From Modicisalibacter muralis (GTDB lineage Bacteria; Pseudomonadota; Gammaproteobacteria; Pseudomonadales; Halomonadaceae), in assembly GCF_900102945.1 (NCBI RefSeq), contig NZ_FNGI01000002.1:341393-405392 (forward strand): a stretch of 64,000 nucleotides of DNA. Reading direction: 5' to 3'. Under the pieces are notes generated by a model that was not told where the DNA came from, did not search any database, and saw only the letters and a list, made by a program, of their open reading frames with translations. Made by a program: the position numbers and the translations under genes. Of the stretch, positions 56,635 to 64,000 are shown piece after piece. The number at the start of each line of letters is the position of its first letter. Position 1 is the stretch's first letter.

Positions 56635-58595
56635 AGCGCCACCTCCTCGGCATTGCGGCGAGTCTTACCGGCCCCACCCGGCGCTGCGTCCTCGACCAGC
56701 GCATCGGCGACCAGCTCGGCGATGTCCTTGATCTCGGCGCGATCTTCCGCCACCACCCCTTCGAGCATCGCGGTGCACTGCGGGCAGCCCACCGCGACCA
56801 GCTCGGCGCCGGTCTCGCGCACATCGTTCATGCGCATGTCGGGGATACGCTGCTTGCCGGGAATATCGGTGATCGGCGCGCCGCCACCGCCACCGCAACA
56901 GCGCGAGCGGTAGCCCGAGCGAGCCATTTCCTTCACCTCGATACCCAACGCCTTGAGCACCTCGCGCGGCGCCTCGTACTCGCCGTTGTAGCGGCCGAGA
57001 TAACAGGGGTCGTGATAGGTCACGCTGGTACCCTTCCACGCCTTGAAGCTAAGCCGCCCGGCCTCGATCAAGCGATTGAGGTAGGTGCTGTGGTGGAACA
57101 CCTCGTAGTTACCACCCAGCTCACCGTATTCGTTCTTGAGGATATGAAAGCTGTGCGGATCGCAGGTGACGATGCGTTCGAAGCGATACTGCGCCAGGGT
57201 GGCGATATTACGTTTGGCGAGCGACTGGAAGGTTGCCTCGTCGCCCAGCCGGCGCGCCACATCGCCGCTGTCGCGCTCCTCATTGCCGAGCACGGCGAAG
57301 TCGACGTCGGCCGCGCGCAGCACCTTGACCAGCGCACGCAGCGTTCTCTGATTGCGCATGTCGAAGACGCCGTCGCCCAGCCACAACAGCACCTCGGCCT
57401 CGCGCTTGTCGGCCATCAGCGGCAGGTTCAAATCCGCCGCCCAATGCATGCGCGAGCCGGGATCGAAGCCGCCGGGGTTGTCGGTGGCGATCAGGTTATC
57501 GAGCACCTCGGCGCCCTTGTTGGGCGTGTTGCCGTGTTCGAGGGTTAGGAAGCGGCGCATGTCGACGATGGCGTCGACGTGCTCGATCATCATCGGGCAC
57601 TCCTCGACGCAGGCGCGGCAGGTGGTGCATGACCACAGCGTCTCGGCATCGACCAGCGCCGTACCCTGCCGGGCGACGATGGGGCCGTGCGGCTCGCCGG
57701 CGTGCTCGCCGACCGGTATCCCAGGGTAAGGGCTGCCAGCGTATTTGGCATCGCTGCCGCCGGCCATGCCGACGACCATGTCCTGAATCAGCTTCTTGGG
57801 GTTGAGCCGCTGGCCGGCGGCGAAGGCCGGGCACGCCGCCTCGCAGCGCCCGCACTGCACGCAGGCATCGAAGCCGAGCAGTTGGTTCCAGGTGAAATCC
57901 TTGGGTGTTTCGACACCCAATGGCGCATCGGGATTATCCAGATTCAATGCTTTCAAGCCGGTGGAGCGGCCCTCGTTGAAACGCTCGGGACGGCGATGGA
58001 AGGCCAGGTGCAAGGCGCCGGCGAAGGCGTGCTTCATCGGCCCGCCCCAGGTCATGCCGAAGAACAGCTCGCCCAGGCCCCAGGCCACCACGCCGGCCAG
58101 CACCAACGCCAGAATCCAGCTACCCAGGTCTTCAGGCAACACGCCCGCCGTGGGCAGGGTGACCAGGAATACGCCCAGCGAGAAGGCAATCAGGCTCTTG
58201 GGCAGGCGCATCCACGGCCCCTTCGACAGGCGCGCCGGCGGGTTGCGGCGCCGCCTGGCGACGAACAGGCTGCCGACGAACATGCAGACCGTCGCAGCGA
58301 GCAGCACCCAGGCCAGGATCGCACTTTCCAGGCCGAAGCCATGCACGATGATGGCCAGCGCCGCCGCCAGTACGAAGCCGCCGGCGGTGGCCACATGAGT
58401 GTTGGACATCGCCTTGTCGCGCGCCACCACATGGTGCAGGTCGACCAGGTAACGCCGCGGCATCGCCGCCAGCCCCTTGAGGAGCGGTACGGGCGAGGGC
58501 CGCCCCTGGCGCCACAGGCGAACGCGCTTCACGGCGCCGATCGCCGCCAACGCCAGCGCGGAAAAGAGAAGTATCGGCAGGAGGGTGTCGAGCAT
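56631..58595 (-). CDS. dgcB: Dimethylglycine demethylation protein DgcB (membrane Fe-S protein)
   Basis: A 654-residue protein with several N-terminal membrane helices (about residues 5-22, 68-105 and 130-175). A ferredoxin-type pair of 4Fe-4S motifs follows (CVQCGRCEAACPAF near 243 and CTTCRACVEECPMM near 325). Two CCG-type domains come after it (HDPCYLGRYNGEY and RCCGGGGGAP). This heterodisulfide-reductase-like layout is that of DgcB, which with DgcA and ETF converts dimethylglycine to sarcosine. I chose the ATG at 58595 with GGAG nearby; five codons of extension are possible. It overlaps etfA downstream and follows dgcA after an unusual 247-bp gap. Confidence 0.92.
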   Translation of the reverse strand: MLDTLLPILLFSALALAAIGAVKRVRLWRQGRPSPVPLLKGLAAMPRRYLVDLHHVVARDKAMSNTHVATAGGFVLAAALAIIVHGFGLESAILAWVLLAATVCMFVGSLFVARRRRNPPARLSKGPWMRLPKSLIAFSLGVFLVTLPTAGVLPEDLGSWILALVLAGVVAWGLGELFFGMTWGGPMKHAFAGALHLAFHRRPERFNEGRSTGLKALNLDNPDAPLGVETPKDFTWNQLLGFDACVQCGRCEAACPAFAAGQRLNPKKLIQDMVVGMAGGSDAKYAGSPYPGIPVGEHAGEPHGPIVARQGTALVDAETLWSCTTCRACVEECPMMIEHVDAIVDMRRFLTLEHGNTPNKGAEVLDNLIATDNPGGFDPGSRMHWAADLNLPLMADKREAEVLLWLGDGVFDMRNQRTLRALVKVLRAADVDFAVLGNEERDSGDVARRLGDEATFQSLAKRNIATLAQYRFERIVTCDPHSFHILKNEYGELGGNYEVFHHSTYLNRLIEAGRLSFKAWKGTSVTYHDPCYLGRYNGEYEAPREVLKALGIEVKEMARSGYRSRCCGGGGGAPITDIPGKQRIPDMRMNDVRETGAELVAVGCPQCTAMLEGVVAEDRAEIKDIAELVADALVEDAAPGGAGKTRRNAEEVAL

Positions 58596-58703
58596 GGTGG
58601 CTCTCCTCACAAGGATAAAATGCTACTTGCTAATCGATCGTCCGGGGTGGTGGTTCGCTAAGCGCTTTCATGTCCGCGCCAAGGGGCTACGCAGCAACGC
58701 GGT

Positions 58704-58758
58704 TCTGCCGTCAGGACGACGGCAGAGGCGTGACGGCCAGGGATGGCCGTTTCACGCC
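58704..58758 (-). other. Double hairpin in the dgcA-dgcB intercistronic region
   Basis: Two stems directly abut. The first pairs TCTGCCGTC with GACGGCAGA (58704-58712, 58718-58726; 9 bp, 5-nt loop). The second pairs GGCGTGA and CGGCC (58727-58738) with GGCCG and TCACGCC (58745-58758), giving 12 bp with a 2-nt bulge and 6-nt loop. No T-run follows on the minus strand, so they are not simple terminators. They lie in the 247-bp gap, which otherwise shows no ORF. mRNA stabilisation, processing or a REP-like element are possible. Confidence 0.65.
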
Positions 58759-58842
58759 GTAACCGCAGGTGCAAGTCCGACCCTTGGGATTTCGCGGATG
58801 TGTGGCGCTGGACGAACCTCACCCCGAACTTATTCCGCCAAT

Positions 58843-60915
58843 TCAAAAGTCTTTGCAAAGGCGTATCGCGTCATAGATCGCCGCATGCGTATTGCGTGGT
58901 GCAGTGCAGTCGCCCAGGCGGAACAGCAGGAAGCCGTCTCCATCCTCCGCCAGAGCGGGCTGCGGCTGGATCGCATACAGCGCCTCGAGGTCGATCTGGC
59001 CCTTGTTGCGCGACTGACCCTTGAGCGTGTAGTACAGCGCTTCATCCGGACGCACGCCGTTCTCGACCACGACCTGGTCGACCACGCGCTCCTCCTGGGC
59101 GCCGGTGTACTCGTTCTCGAGCACCGCCACCAGCGCGTCACCCTCGCGGTAGACCTTGTGCAGTGCCAGATCGGAGGTCATGATCACCTCCTTCTCGTAG
59201 AGGCTGCGGTAATAGGTCGGGAAGGTGGTGCCGCCGACCGCCGCGCCGGGCTTGATGTCGTCGGTGACGATTTCCACCTTGGCGCCCTTGTCGGCCAGGT
59301 AGTCGGCCACCGAGACACCGGAAAATTCGCAGATGGTGTCGTAGACGAGCACGTTCTTGCCCGGCGCCACGGCGCCGCCGAGGATGTCCCAACTGCTGAC
59401 CACGAGACTCTTGCCCTGCTCTTCGGAGTAGCCCCACTCCGGCACTTGCGACAGGAACGGCTGGCCGCCGGTGGCGAGGATCACGATATCCGGGCGCAAA
59501 TCCACAAGCGTCGCCTCGTCGGCGCGGGTCCCCAGGCGCTGATCGACACCCAGGCGCGCCAGTTCCAACTGATACCAGCGGGTGATGCCGGCGATCTGGT
59601 CGCGCTGTGGCGCCTTCGCCGCCAGGGTGATCTGGCCACCGAGCTGCTCAGCGGCCTCGAACAGGGTGACGTCGTGGCCGCGCTCGGCGGATACTCGCGC
59701 CGCTTCCATGCCCGCGGGACCACCGCCGACCACCACCACCTTGCGCTTGGGCCCTTCGCTCTTGTCGATGATGTGCGGCACGCCCATGTACTCGCGCGAG
59801 GTCGCGGCGTTCTGGATGCACAGCACATCGAGGCCCTGGTACTGGCGGTCGATACAGTAGTTAGCGCCCACGCACTGCTTGATCTGGTCGACCTGGTCCA
59901 TCTTGATCTTGGCGATGAAGTGCGGGTCGGCGATATGCGCGCGGGTCATGCCCACCAGGTCGACGTAACCGCCCTCGAGGATGCGTTGCGCCTGGTTGGG
60001 ATCCTTGATGTTCTGGGCGTGGATCACCGGTACGCTGACCACCTCCTTGATACCCGCCGCCAGGTGCAGAAACGGCTCCGGCGGATAGGCCATGTTGGGA
60101 ATCACGTTGGCCAGGGTGTTGTGGGTATCGCAGCCCGAACCGATCACACCGAAGAAATCAACCTTGCCGGTGGCATCGTAGTAGGCGGCGATCTGCTTCA
60201 TGTCGTCGTGGGTCAGGCCATCGGGATGGAACTCATCGCCGGTGATGCGCATACCGACCACGAAGTCGTCGCCGACCTCGGCGCGCACCGCCTTGAGCAC
60301 TTCCATGCCGAAGCGCATGCGTCCCTCGAAGCTGCCGCCCCACTCATCGGTGCGCTTGTTGACCCGTGGACTCCAGAACTGGTCGATCAGGTGCTGGTGC
60401 ACGGCGGACAGCTCGACGCCATCCAGCCCACCCTCTTTCGCGCGGCGCGCGGCCTGGGCGAAATCACCGATGATGCGCCAGATCTCCTCTTCCTCGATGG
60501 TCTTGCAGGTCGAGCGGTGTACCGGTTCGCGAATGCCCGACGGCGACAGCAGCGTCGACCAGTCGTAACCGTCCCAGCGCGAGCGGCGGCCCATATGGGT
60601 GATCTGGATCATGATCTTGCCGCCGTGCTTATGCACGGCATCGGCAAGGTTCTGGAAATGCGGAATGATGCGATCGGTGGACAGGTTCACCGAGCTCCAC
60701 CAGCCCTGCGGACTGTCGATGGACACCACCGACGAGCCACCGCAGATGCACAGGCCGCAGCCGCCCTTGGCCTTCTCTTCGTAATACTTAACGTAGCGCT
60801 CGGTGGTCATGCCGCCATCGGTGGCGTGAACCTCGGCGTGAGCGGTGCTGACCACGCGGTTACGGATGGTCTGCTTGCCGATCTGAATCGGCTGGAACAG
60901 CGCTTCGAATGCCAT
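58843..60915 (-). CDS. dgcA: Dimethylglycine demethylase flavoprotein DgcA
   Basis: A 690-residue OYE/trimethylamine-dehydrogenase-like protein. The N-terminal barrel has IRNRVVSTAHAEVHATDGGM and IMIQITHMGRRSRWDGYDW. The Fe-S segment has CVGANYCIDRQYQGLDVLC (about 345-363), and the C-terminal Rossmann domain VVVVGGGPAGMEAARVSAER (about 395-414). Full-length similarity in motif order and size to Pseudomonas DgcA is clear, and it keeps the same neighbours (small accessory gene 11 bp upstream, dgcB and etfAB downstream). It demethylates dimethylglycine to sarcosine, passing electrons via DgcB and ETF. Confidence 0.94.
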   Translation of the reverse strand: MAFEALFQPIQIGKQTIRNRVVSTAHAEVHATDGGMTTERYVKYYEEKAKGGCGLCICGGSSVVSIDSPQGWWSSVNLSTDRIIPHFQNLADAVHKHGGKIMIQITHMGRRSRWDGYDWSTLLSPSGIREPVHRSTCKTIEEEEIWRIIGDFAQAARRAKEGGLDGVELSAVHQHLIDQFWSPRVNKRTDEWGGSFEGRMRFGMEVLKAVRAEVGDDFVVGMRITGDEFHPDGLTHDDMKQIAAYYDATGKVDFFGVIGSGCDTHNTLANVIPNMAYPPEPFLHLAAGIKEVVSVPVIHAQNIKDPNQAQRILEGGYVDLVGMTRAHIADPHFIAKIKMDQVDQIKQCVGANYCIDRQYQGLDVLCIQNAATSREYMGVPHIIDKSEGPKRKVVVVGGGPAGMEAARVSAERGHDVTLFEAAEQLGGQITLAAKAPQRDQIAGITRWYQLELARLGVDQRLGTRADEATLVDLRPDIVILATGGQPFLSQVPEWGYSEEQGKSLVVSSWDILGGAVAPGKNVLVYDTICEFSGVSVADYLADKGAKVEIVTDDIKPGAAVGGTTFPTYYRSLYEKEVIMTSDLALHKVYREGDALVAVLENEYTGAQEERVVDQVVVENGVRPDEALYYTLKGQSRNKGQIDLEALYAIQPQPALAEDGDGFLLFRLGDCTAPRNTHAAIYDAIRLCKDF

Positions 60916-60926
60916 CTCAACAATCC

Positions 60927-61451
60927 TCAGCTCAACGGCTTAACGATAAACAGGCCATGATCGTGACCTTCTTCGGCGGCGCTCTGGCTCTGCTCGGCGA
61001 CGGTGCGCAGCTCGCTGCCACGGGCGCTGAGGATCTGGTCCATGGCCCCGGCGAACCAGCCGGTGAACATGTACTCGACCTTGCGATTCACCTTGCCGAG
61101 CTGGTAGACGAAGGCGCTATGCTCGAGGCGCACCCGCGCGGTACCGGCCTCGAGATCGATCTCCTCGGTGATGAAGCGGCCCCAGCCGCGCTGCGACAGG
61201 CGCGTCATGTAGTGCTCGAACACCGCCACGCCGTTCAGGCCGTGCAGCTCGGCTTCCTTCTCGCACCAGTGCCAGGCGCTCTTGTAGCCGGCGTGATAAA
61301 GAATTTCGGCGTACTTCTCCGCGCCCAGCGCTTCTTCTACGGCGACGTGGTTATTAATGAAGAAATGGCGCGGCACGTAGAGCATCGGCAGTGCATCGGT
61401 GGTCCACACGCCGGTTTCGCTGTCCACTTCGATGGGCAGTTCAGGGGCCAT
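60927..61451 (-). CDS. Conserved accessory protein of the dgc operon (PA5397-like)
   Basis: A 174-residue soluble protein, MAPELPIEVDSETGVWTTDA. It has the conserved stretches MLYVPRHFFINNHVAVEEAL, YHAGYKSAWHWCEKEAELHG, GVAVFEHYMTRLSQRGWGRF and YQLGKVNRKVEYMFTGWFAG. The fold looks like the V4R/4-vinyl-reductase group, which binds small hydrophobic ligands or metals. Homologues sit beside dgcA in Pseudomonas, and here it is 11 bp upstream of dgcA in the same transcript; its role is unknown. I chose the ATG at 61451; the upstream part of the frame runs into the end region of the preceding gene. Confidence 0.8.
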   Translation of the reverse strand: MAPELPIEVDSETGVWTTDALPMLYVPRHFFINNHVAVEEALGAEKYAEILYHAGYKSAWHWCEKEAELHGLNGVAVFEHYMTRLSQRGWGRFITEEIDLEAGTARVRLEHSAFVYQLGKVNRKVEYMFTGWFAGAMDQILSARGSELRTVAEQSQSAAEEGHDHGLFIVKPLS

Positions 61452-61507
61452 CTTGGTCACGGTGGTTACCTCTAAAAACGGTTGTTCTTGTAGAAGATCG
61501 ATTTGGC

Positions 61508-62485
61508 TCAGGCGCCCCAAACGTCTTTCAATACCCGCACCCAGTTCTCGCCCATGACTTTTCTGACTTGAGTTTCACTAAAGCCACGCTTGAGCAGCGC
61601 CTCGGTCAGGTTGGGGAACTCGCCGACGGTGCGGATACCCAGCGGATTGACGATCTTGCCGAAGCTGGTCAAGCGACGCGCGTAGCCCTTGTCGTGGGTC
61701 AGCCACTCGAAGAAATCGTGGCCGTGGCCCTGGGTGAAGTCGGTGCCGATGCCGATGGCGTCCTCGCCGACCAGGTTCATCACGTACTCGATGGCCTCGC
61801 AGTAATCGTCGATGGTCGAGTCGATGCCCTTCTTGAGGAACGGCGCGAACATGGTCACGCCGACGAAGCCGCCGTGATCGGCGATGAACTTGAGTTCCTC
61901 GTCGGACTTGTTGCGCGGGTGCTCCTTGAGCCCGGAAGGCAGGCAATGGGAATAACAGACCGGCTTTTGCGACTCGAGGATGACCTCCTCGGAGGTCTTG
62001 GCGCCGACGTGGGAGAGATCGCACATGATGCCGACGCGATTCATCTCGGCGACGATCTCGCGACCGAAGCCGGAGAGGCCGCCGTCGCGCTCGTAGCAGC
62101 CGGTGCCGACCAGGTTCTGGGTGTTGTAGCAGAGCTGCACGATGCCCACGCCGAGCTGCTTGAAGACCTCGACGTAGCCGATCTGGTCCTCGAAGGCATG
62201 GGCGTTCTGGAAACCGTAGATGATGCCGGTCTTGCCCTCTTCCTTGGCGCGGGTGATGTCCGCCGTGGTGCGCACCGGGCGCACCAGATCGCTGCACTCG
62301 GCCATCAGCTTGTTCGAGGCGACGATGTTATTGACCGTGGCCTGGAAACCCTCCCACACCGATACCGTGCAGTTGGCCGCCGTCAGCTTGCCGCGTCGCA
62401 TGTCCTCGAACAGCTCGCGGTTCCACTTGGCGATGATCAGGCCATCGATGACGATGGCATCGTTATGCAACTCGGCGGGATTCAT
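61508..62485 (-). CDS. M19 (membrane dipeptidase)-like protein with altered metal site, dgc operon
   Basis: A 325-residue TIM-barrel protein of the renal-dipeptidase family. GIIYGFQNAHAFEDQIGYVE, CYNTQNLVGTGCYERDGGLS, NRVGIMCDLSHVGAKTSEEV, VCYSHCLPSG and IGIGTDFTQGHGHDFFEW follow family order. However, the HxD zinc motif expected near the N-terminus reads VIDGLIIAKW, and the bridging Glu (usually GxEGGH) is replaced in GFQNAH. Only the two later His ligands remain. It therefore may not be a classical dipeptidase. Orthologues sit at the head of the dgc operon in Pseudomonas. First gene of the operon here. Confidence 0.85.
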   Translation of the reverse strand: MNPAELHNDAIVIDGLIIAKWNRELFEDMRRGKLTAANCTVSVWEGFQATVNNIVASNKLMAECSDLVRPVRTTADITRAKEEGKTGIIYGFQNAHAFEDQIGYVEVFKQLGVGIVQLCYNTQNLVGTGCYERDGGLSGFGREIVAEMNRVGIMCDLSHVGAKTSEEVILESQKPVCYSHCLPSGLKEHPRNKSDEELKFIADHGGFVGVTMFAPFLKKGIDSTIDDYCEAIEYVMNLVGEDAIGIGTDFTQGHGHDFFEWLTHDKGYARRLTSFGKIVNPLGIRTVGEFPNLTEALLKRGFSETQVRKVMGENWVRVLKDVWGA

Positions 62486-62629
62486 GATCGGCTCCAGGGT
62501 TTGGCGTCATGCGGGCAGAATAGCCCCGGCCCCCTGTCGCCCGGCGCTTGGAAACGACGGTGAAAATTCCAAAAGCGTCATCGCTGTCGCGAATGCGACG
62601 TCAGCCACAGCGACGGCGCGCAACGAAAA

Positions 62630-62674
62630 TTGACAAATAGCCGTTCTTTTTATAGAACGTTCTTTATAAAGAAC
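62630..62674 (+). promoter_or_regulatory. Promoter with tandem palindromic operators for the XRE-cupin/azlCD operon
   Basis: A consensus -35 TTGACA (62630-62635) is followed at 15 nt by TATAGA (62651-62656). Two 16-bp inverted repeats abut exactly: GTTCTTTTTATAGAAC (62643-62658, near-perfect) and GTTCTTTATAAAGAAC (62659-62674, perfect). They cover the -10 and the expected start point, 20 bp before the regulator ATG. Autorepression by the XRE-cupin protein is the obvious reading. Two consecutive dimers could bind on the same face, offset by 16 bp. Confidence 0.75.
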
Positions 62675-62693
62675 ACTCTCGCAGGACCAAGCC

Positions 62694-63221
62694 ATGGACA
62701 AACGCTCGCTAAAGACGCTGGGCAATCACCTGCAAGCCCTACGCCAGGCGCGCGGTTGGTCGTTATCGCAACTGGCGGCGCAGGCGGGGATCGCCAAATC
62801 GAATCTGTCGCGCCTTGAGCAGGGCGACGGCAATCCCACGCTGGATACCTTGTGGCGTCTGGCGATGCAGCTCGCGGTGCCCTTCGGCACCCTGGTCGCA
62901 CCGATTACCGCCACCCTCGGCGAGGATGGCGTCACCGTACAACTGATCGATCAGGGCAAGGACCGACCGGCAGTGGATGCCTACTGGATGCGTTGCGAAC
63001 CCCACACTCATCGCCGGGCGGAACCGCACTCGCCGGGCACCCGGGAGTTTCTCAACGTGGTCAGCGGCACGCTCACGGCCGGCCCCATAGAGGCGATGAG
63101 GCCGTTGGCCGCCGGGGATCGCTTCGATTTCCCTGCGGATCGGCCGCACGCCTATCGCACCGAGACCGAGACCGCGACCTTCTTGTTGACCATCGTCTAT
63201 ACCGGGAGCGACGCCGGATGA
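62694..63221 (+). CDS. XRE-family regulator with C-terminal cupin domain
   Basis: A 175-residue regulator. Residues about 9-63 form a helix-turn-helix of the Cro/CI type (LGNHLQALRQARGWSLSQLA, then AGIAKSNLSRLEQGDGNPTL). Residues about 95-170 form a cupin (EPHTHRRAEPHSPGTREFLN, VVSGTLTAGP, PLAAGDRFDFPADRPHAYRT) that would sense a small ligand. Proteins of this layout usually control small transport or amine-degradation operons. The stop overlaps the azlC start (ATGA), and tandem operators lie upstream, so it most likely represses its own operon, including the AzlCD exporter. Confidence 0.92.
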   Translation: MDKRSLKTLGNHLQALRQARGWSLSQLAAQAGIAKSNLSRLEQGDGNPTLDTLWRLAMQLAVPFGTLVAPITATLGEDGVTVQLIDQGKDRPAVDAYWMRCEPHTHRRAEPHSPGTREFLNVVSGTLTAGPIEAMRPLAAGDRFDFPADRPHAYRTETETATFLLTIVYTGSDAG

Positions 63222-63949
63222 GCAGCGAATCGATCCGTCATAACTCATCGGCCTGGCTGACCGGCCTGCGCGAAGCGATACCGCTGCTCGGTGGCTACGT
63301 ACCGGTGGCGATTTCCTTCGGTCTGGTTGCCACCCAAGCCGGATTCTCCACCTGGGAGATTGTCGCAATCTCGACACTGATCTACGCCGGGGCATCGCAA
63401 TTCCTGTTCGTCGGCATGGCTGCCGGCGGCGCGCCATTGTGGCTGACAGTCGCCATGACGCTACTGATCAACATACGCCATGTGGTCTATGCCCCCAATC
63501 TGGCGCCCTGGCTGACCGGCAGCCGCTGGTGGCCCTGGTTGATGCATGGCTTGACCGATCAGGTCTTTGCGCTGGCCCACACGCGATTGCCACGGATACC
63601 GGCGGCGCAACGCCTCGGCTGGTTCACCGGCGCCGCCGTGTTGGCTTGGTCGAGCTGGGTGGGTGGCAGCCTGCTCGGAGCCGTTGCCGGCGAGTGGTTG
63701 ACCCACCGCTGGCCACTACTCGGCGAAGTGATGCCGTTCGCGCTGCCTGCGCTGTTTCTGGCATTGCTGGCGCCCCGTTTCACGTCGTTTCGCTGGTCCC
63801 TGGCCCTGGGCGTCAGCATGGTCGCGGCACTGGCGTTGACGCTGAGCGGACTGACTAGCGTCAGTATTCCTCTGGCGGCGGCCTGCGGCGCTCTGTGTTT
63901 CTACGCGGTCAGGCACCGCCCGCGGATCGCCGGAGGAATAGGGTCATGA
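63218..63949 (+). CDS. azlC: AzlC-family branched-chain amino acid exporter subunit
   Basis: A 243-residue membrane protein with about seven hydrophobic segments. Family stretches are GLREAIPLLGGYVPVAISFG, ISTLIYAGASQFLFVGMAAG and LTVAMTLLINIRHVVYAPNL (about residues 17-100). LMHGLTDQVFALAHTRL follows. AzlC with the small AzlD exports branched-chain amino acids or analogues in other bacteria. The start overlaps the regulator stop by 4 bp, and the end overlaps the azlD start by 4 bp, a tightly coupled three-gene operon. Confidence 0.93.
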   Translation: MSSESIRHNSSAWLTGLREAIPLLGGYVPVAISFGLVATQAGFSTWEIVAISTLIYAGASQFLFVGMAAGGAPLWLTVAMTLLINIRHVVYAPNLAPWLTGSRWWPWLMHGLTDQVFALAHTRLPRIPAAQRLGWFTGAAVLAWSSWVGGSLLGAVAGEWLTHRWPLLGEVMPFALPALFLALLAPRFTSFRWSLALGVSMVAALALTLSGLTSVSIPLAAACGALCFYAVRHRPRIAGGIGS

Positions 63950-64000
63950 ATGCAGGGATGTGGTTGGCGGTGATGAGCGTCGCATTGGGCACCCTGGCCA
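63946..64000 (+). CDS. azlD: AzlD-like small membrane protein, N-terminal fragment
   Basis: An ATG at 63946 overlaps the azlC stop (ATGA) and opens a frame reading MNAGMWLAVMSVALGTLA up to the window end. Only 18 residues are visible, hydrophobic as expected for the first helix of AzlD. The call rests mainly on the universal azlC-azlD order and the coupling. Confidence 0.7.
   Translation, partial: MNAGMWLAVMSVALGTLA

Noticed and set aside
58765-58790. GTGCAAGTCCGAC-like sequence in the dgcA-dgcB gap, considered as a structured ribozyme or group II intron trace
   Set aside because: Too short and isolated; no domain V, reverse transcriptase or matching boundaries nearby.
58477-60960. An 827-codon open frame on the plus strand opposite dgcA and the dgcB upstream region
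   Set aside because: It lies antisense to a clearly recognisable enzyme, has no family motifs and a His/Asp/Arg-rich composition typical of the shadow frame in GC-rich DNA.
1-64000. CRISPR arrays, tRNA or rRNA genes, phage or conjugation genes
   Set aside because: No regularly spaced short repeats, cloverleaf-like genes, integrases, capsid genes or transposases were found on either strand by reading.

Overview
The window is high-GC DNA (my impression, above 60%) with dense, mostly operonic genes. The gene content points to a halophilic gammaproteobacterium of the Halomonadaceae (Halomonas/Chromohalobacter-like). Glycine-betaine demethylation genes occur together with a BCCT osmolyte transporter, a TAXI-TRAP transporter and a TctABC transporter. 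I assign no species. I saw no rRNA, tRNA, CRISPR array, prophage or intact IS element.

Layout. 1-4.7 kb (minus): a TelA/XpaC pair, then a molybdate ABC transporter (modABC) with a ModE-like regulator and a good promoter/operator. 4.8-8.7 kb: a two-gene DNA-repair operon, a FAN1-type nuclease and an XPD/DinG-like helicase carrying a nuclease motif, with a LexA-box-like site in its promoter. 9.1-11.3 kb: kbl-tdh (threonine to glycine). 11.3-13.2 kb: two small housekeeping genes and a LuxR-type regulator. 13.2-20.0 kb: a catabolic cluster of unknown substrate (IclR regulator, cupin dioxygenase, TctCBA uptake, two SDRs, an RraA-like aldolase). 20.1-31.0 kb: an agmatine/polyamine-like cluster with two agmatine-deiminase homologues, an M20 carbamoylase, a class III aminotransferase, an NhaC-type antiporter, an MFS carrier, a LysR regulator and a lipoprotein amidohydrolase. 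31-33.7 kb: aldo-keto reductase, extensin-like protein and a small membrane protein.

33.8-62.5 kb is dominated by methyl-group oxidation. It holds glycine betaine monooxygenase (gbcB/gbcA, divergent), a second DgcA-like flavoprotein, an NAD-linked molybdenum formate dehydrogenase, a BCCT transporter and the dimethylglycine demethylation operon (M19-like gene, small accessory gene, dgcA, dgcB, etfA, etfB). The parts fit together: BCCT imports betaine, GbcAB removes the first methyl, DgcAB/ETF the second, and the released C1 units can end as formate, which the molybdoenzyme oxidises using molybdenum from ModABC. Inside this stretch lies a separate block (46-54 kb) with a DUF4168 protein, an aminotransferase with an RpiR regulator, a TAXI-TRAP transporter and a DMT exporter. 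62.7-64 kb: XRE-cupin regulator and azlCD, cut by the window end.

The most notable non-coding signals are three copies of a roughly 140-bp MITE-like repeat (8.9, 48.0 and 54.4 kb), tandem palindromic operators before the XRE-cupin and cupin-dioxygenase genes, a 21-bp tandem repeat in the formate dehydrogenase/BCCT promoter region, and a double hairpin between dgcA and dgcB. All functional assignments come from reading the sequence; no database search was run.
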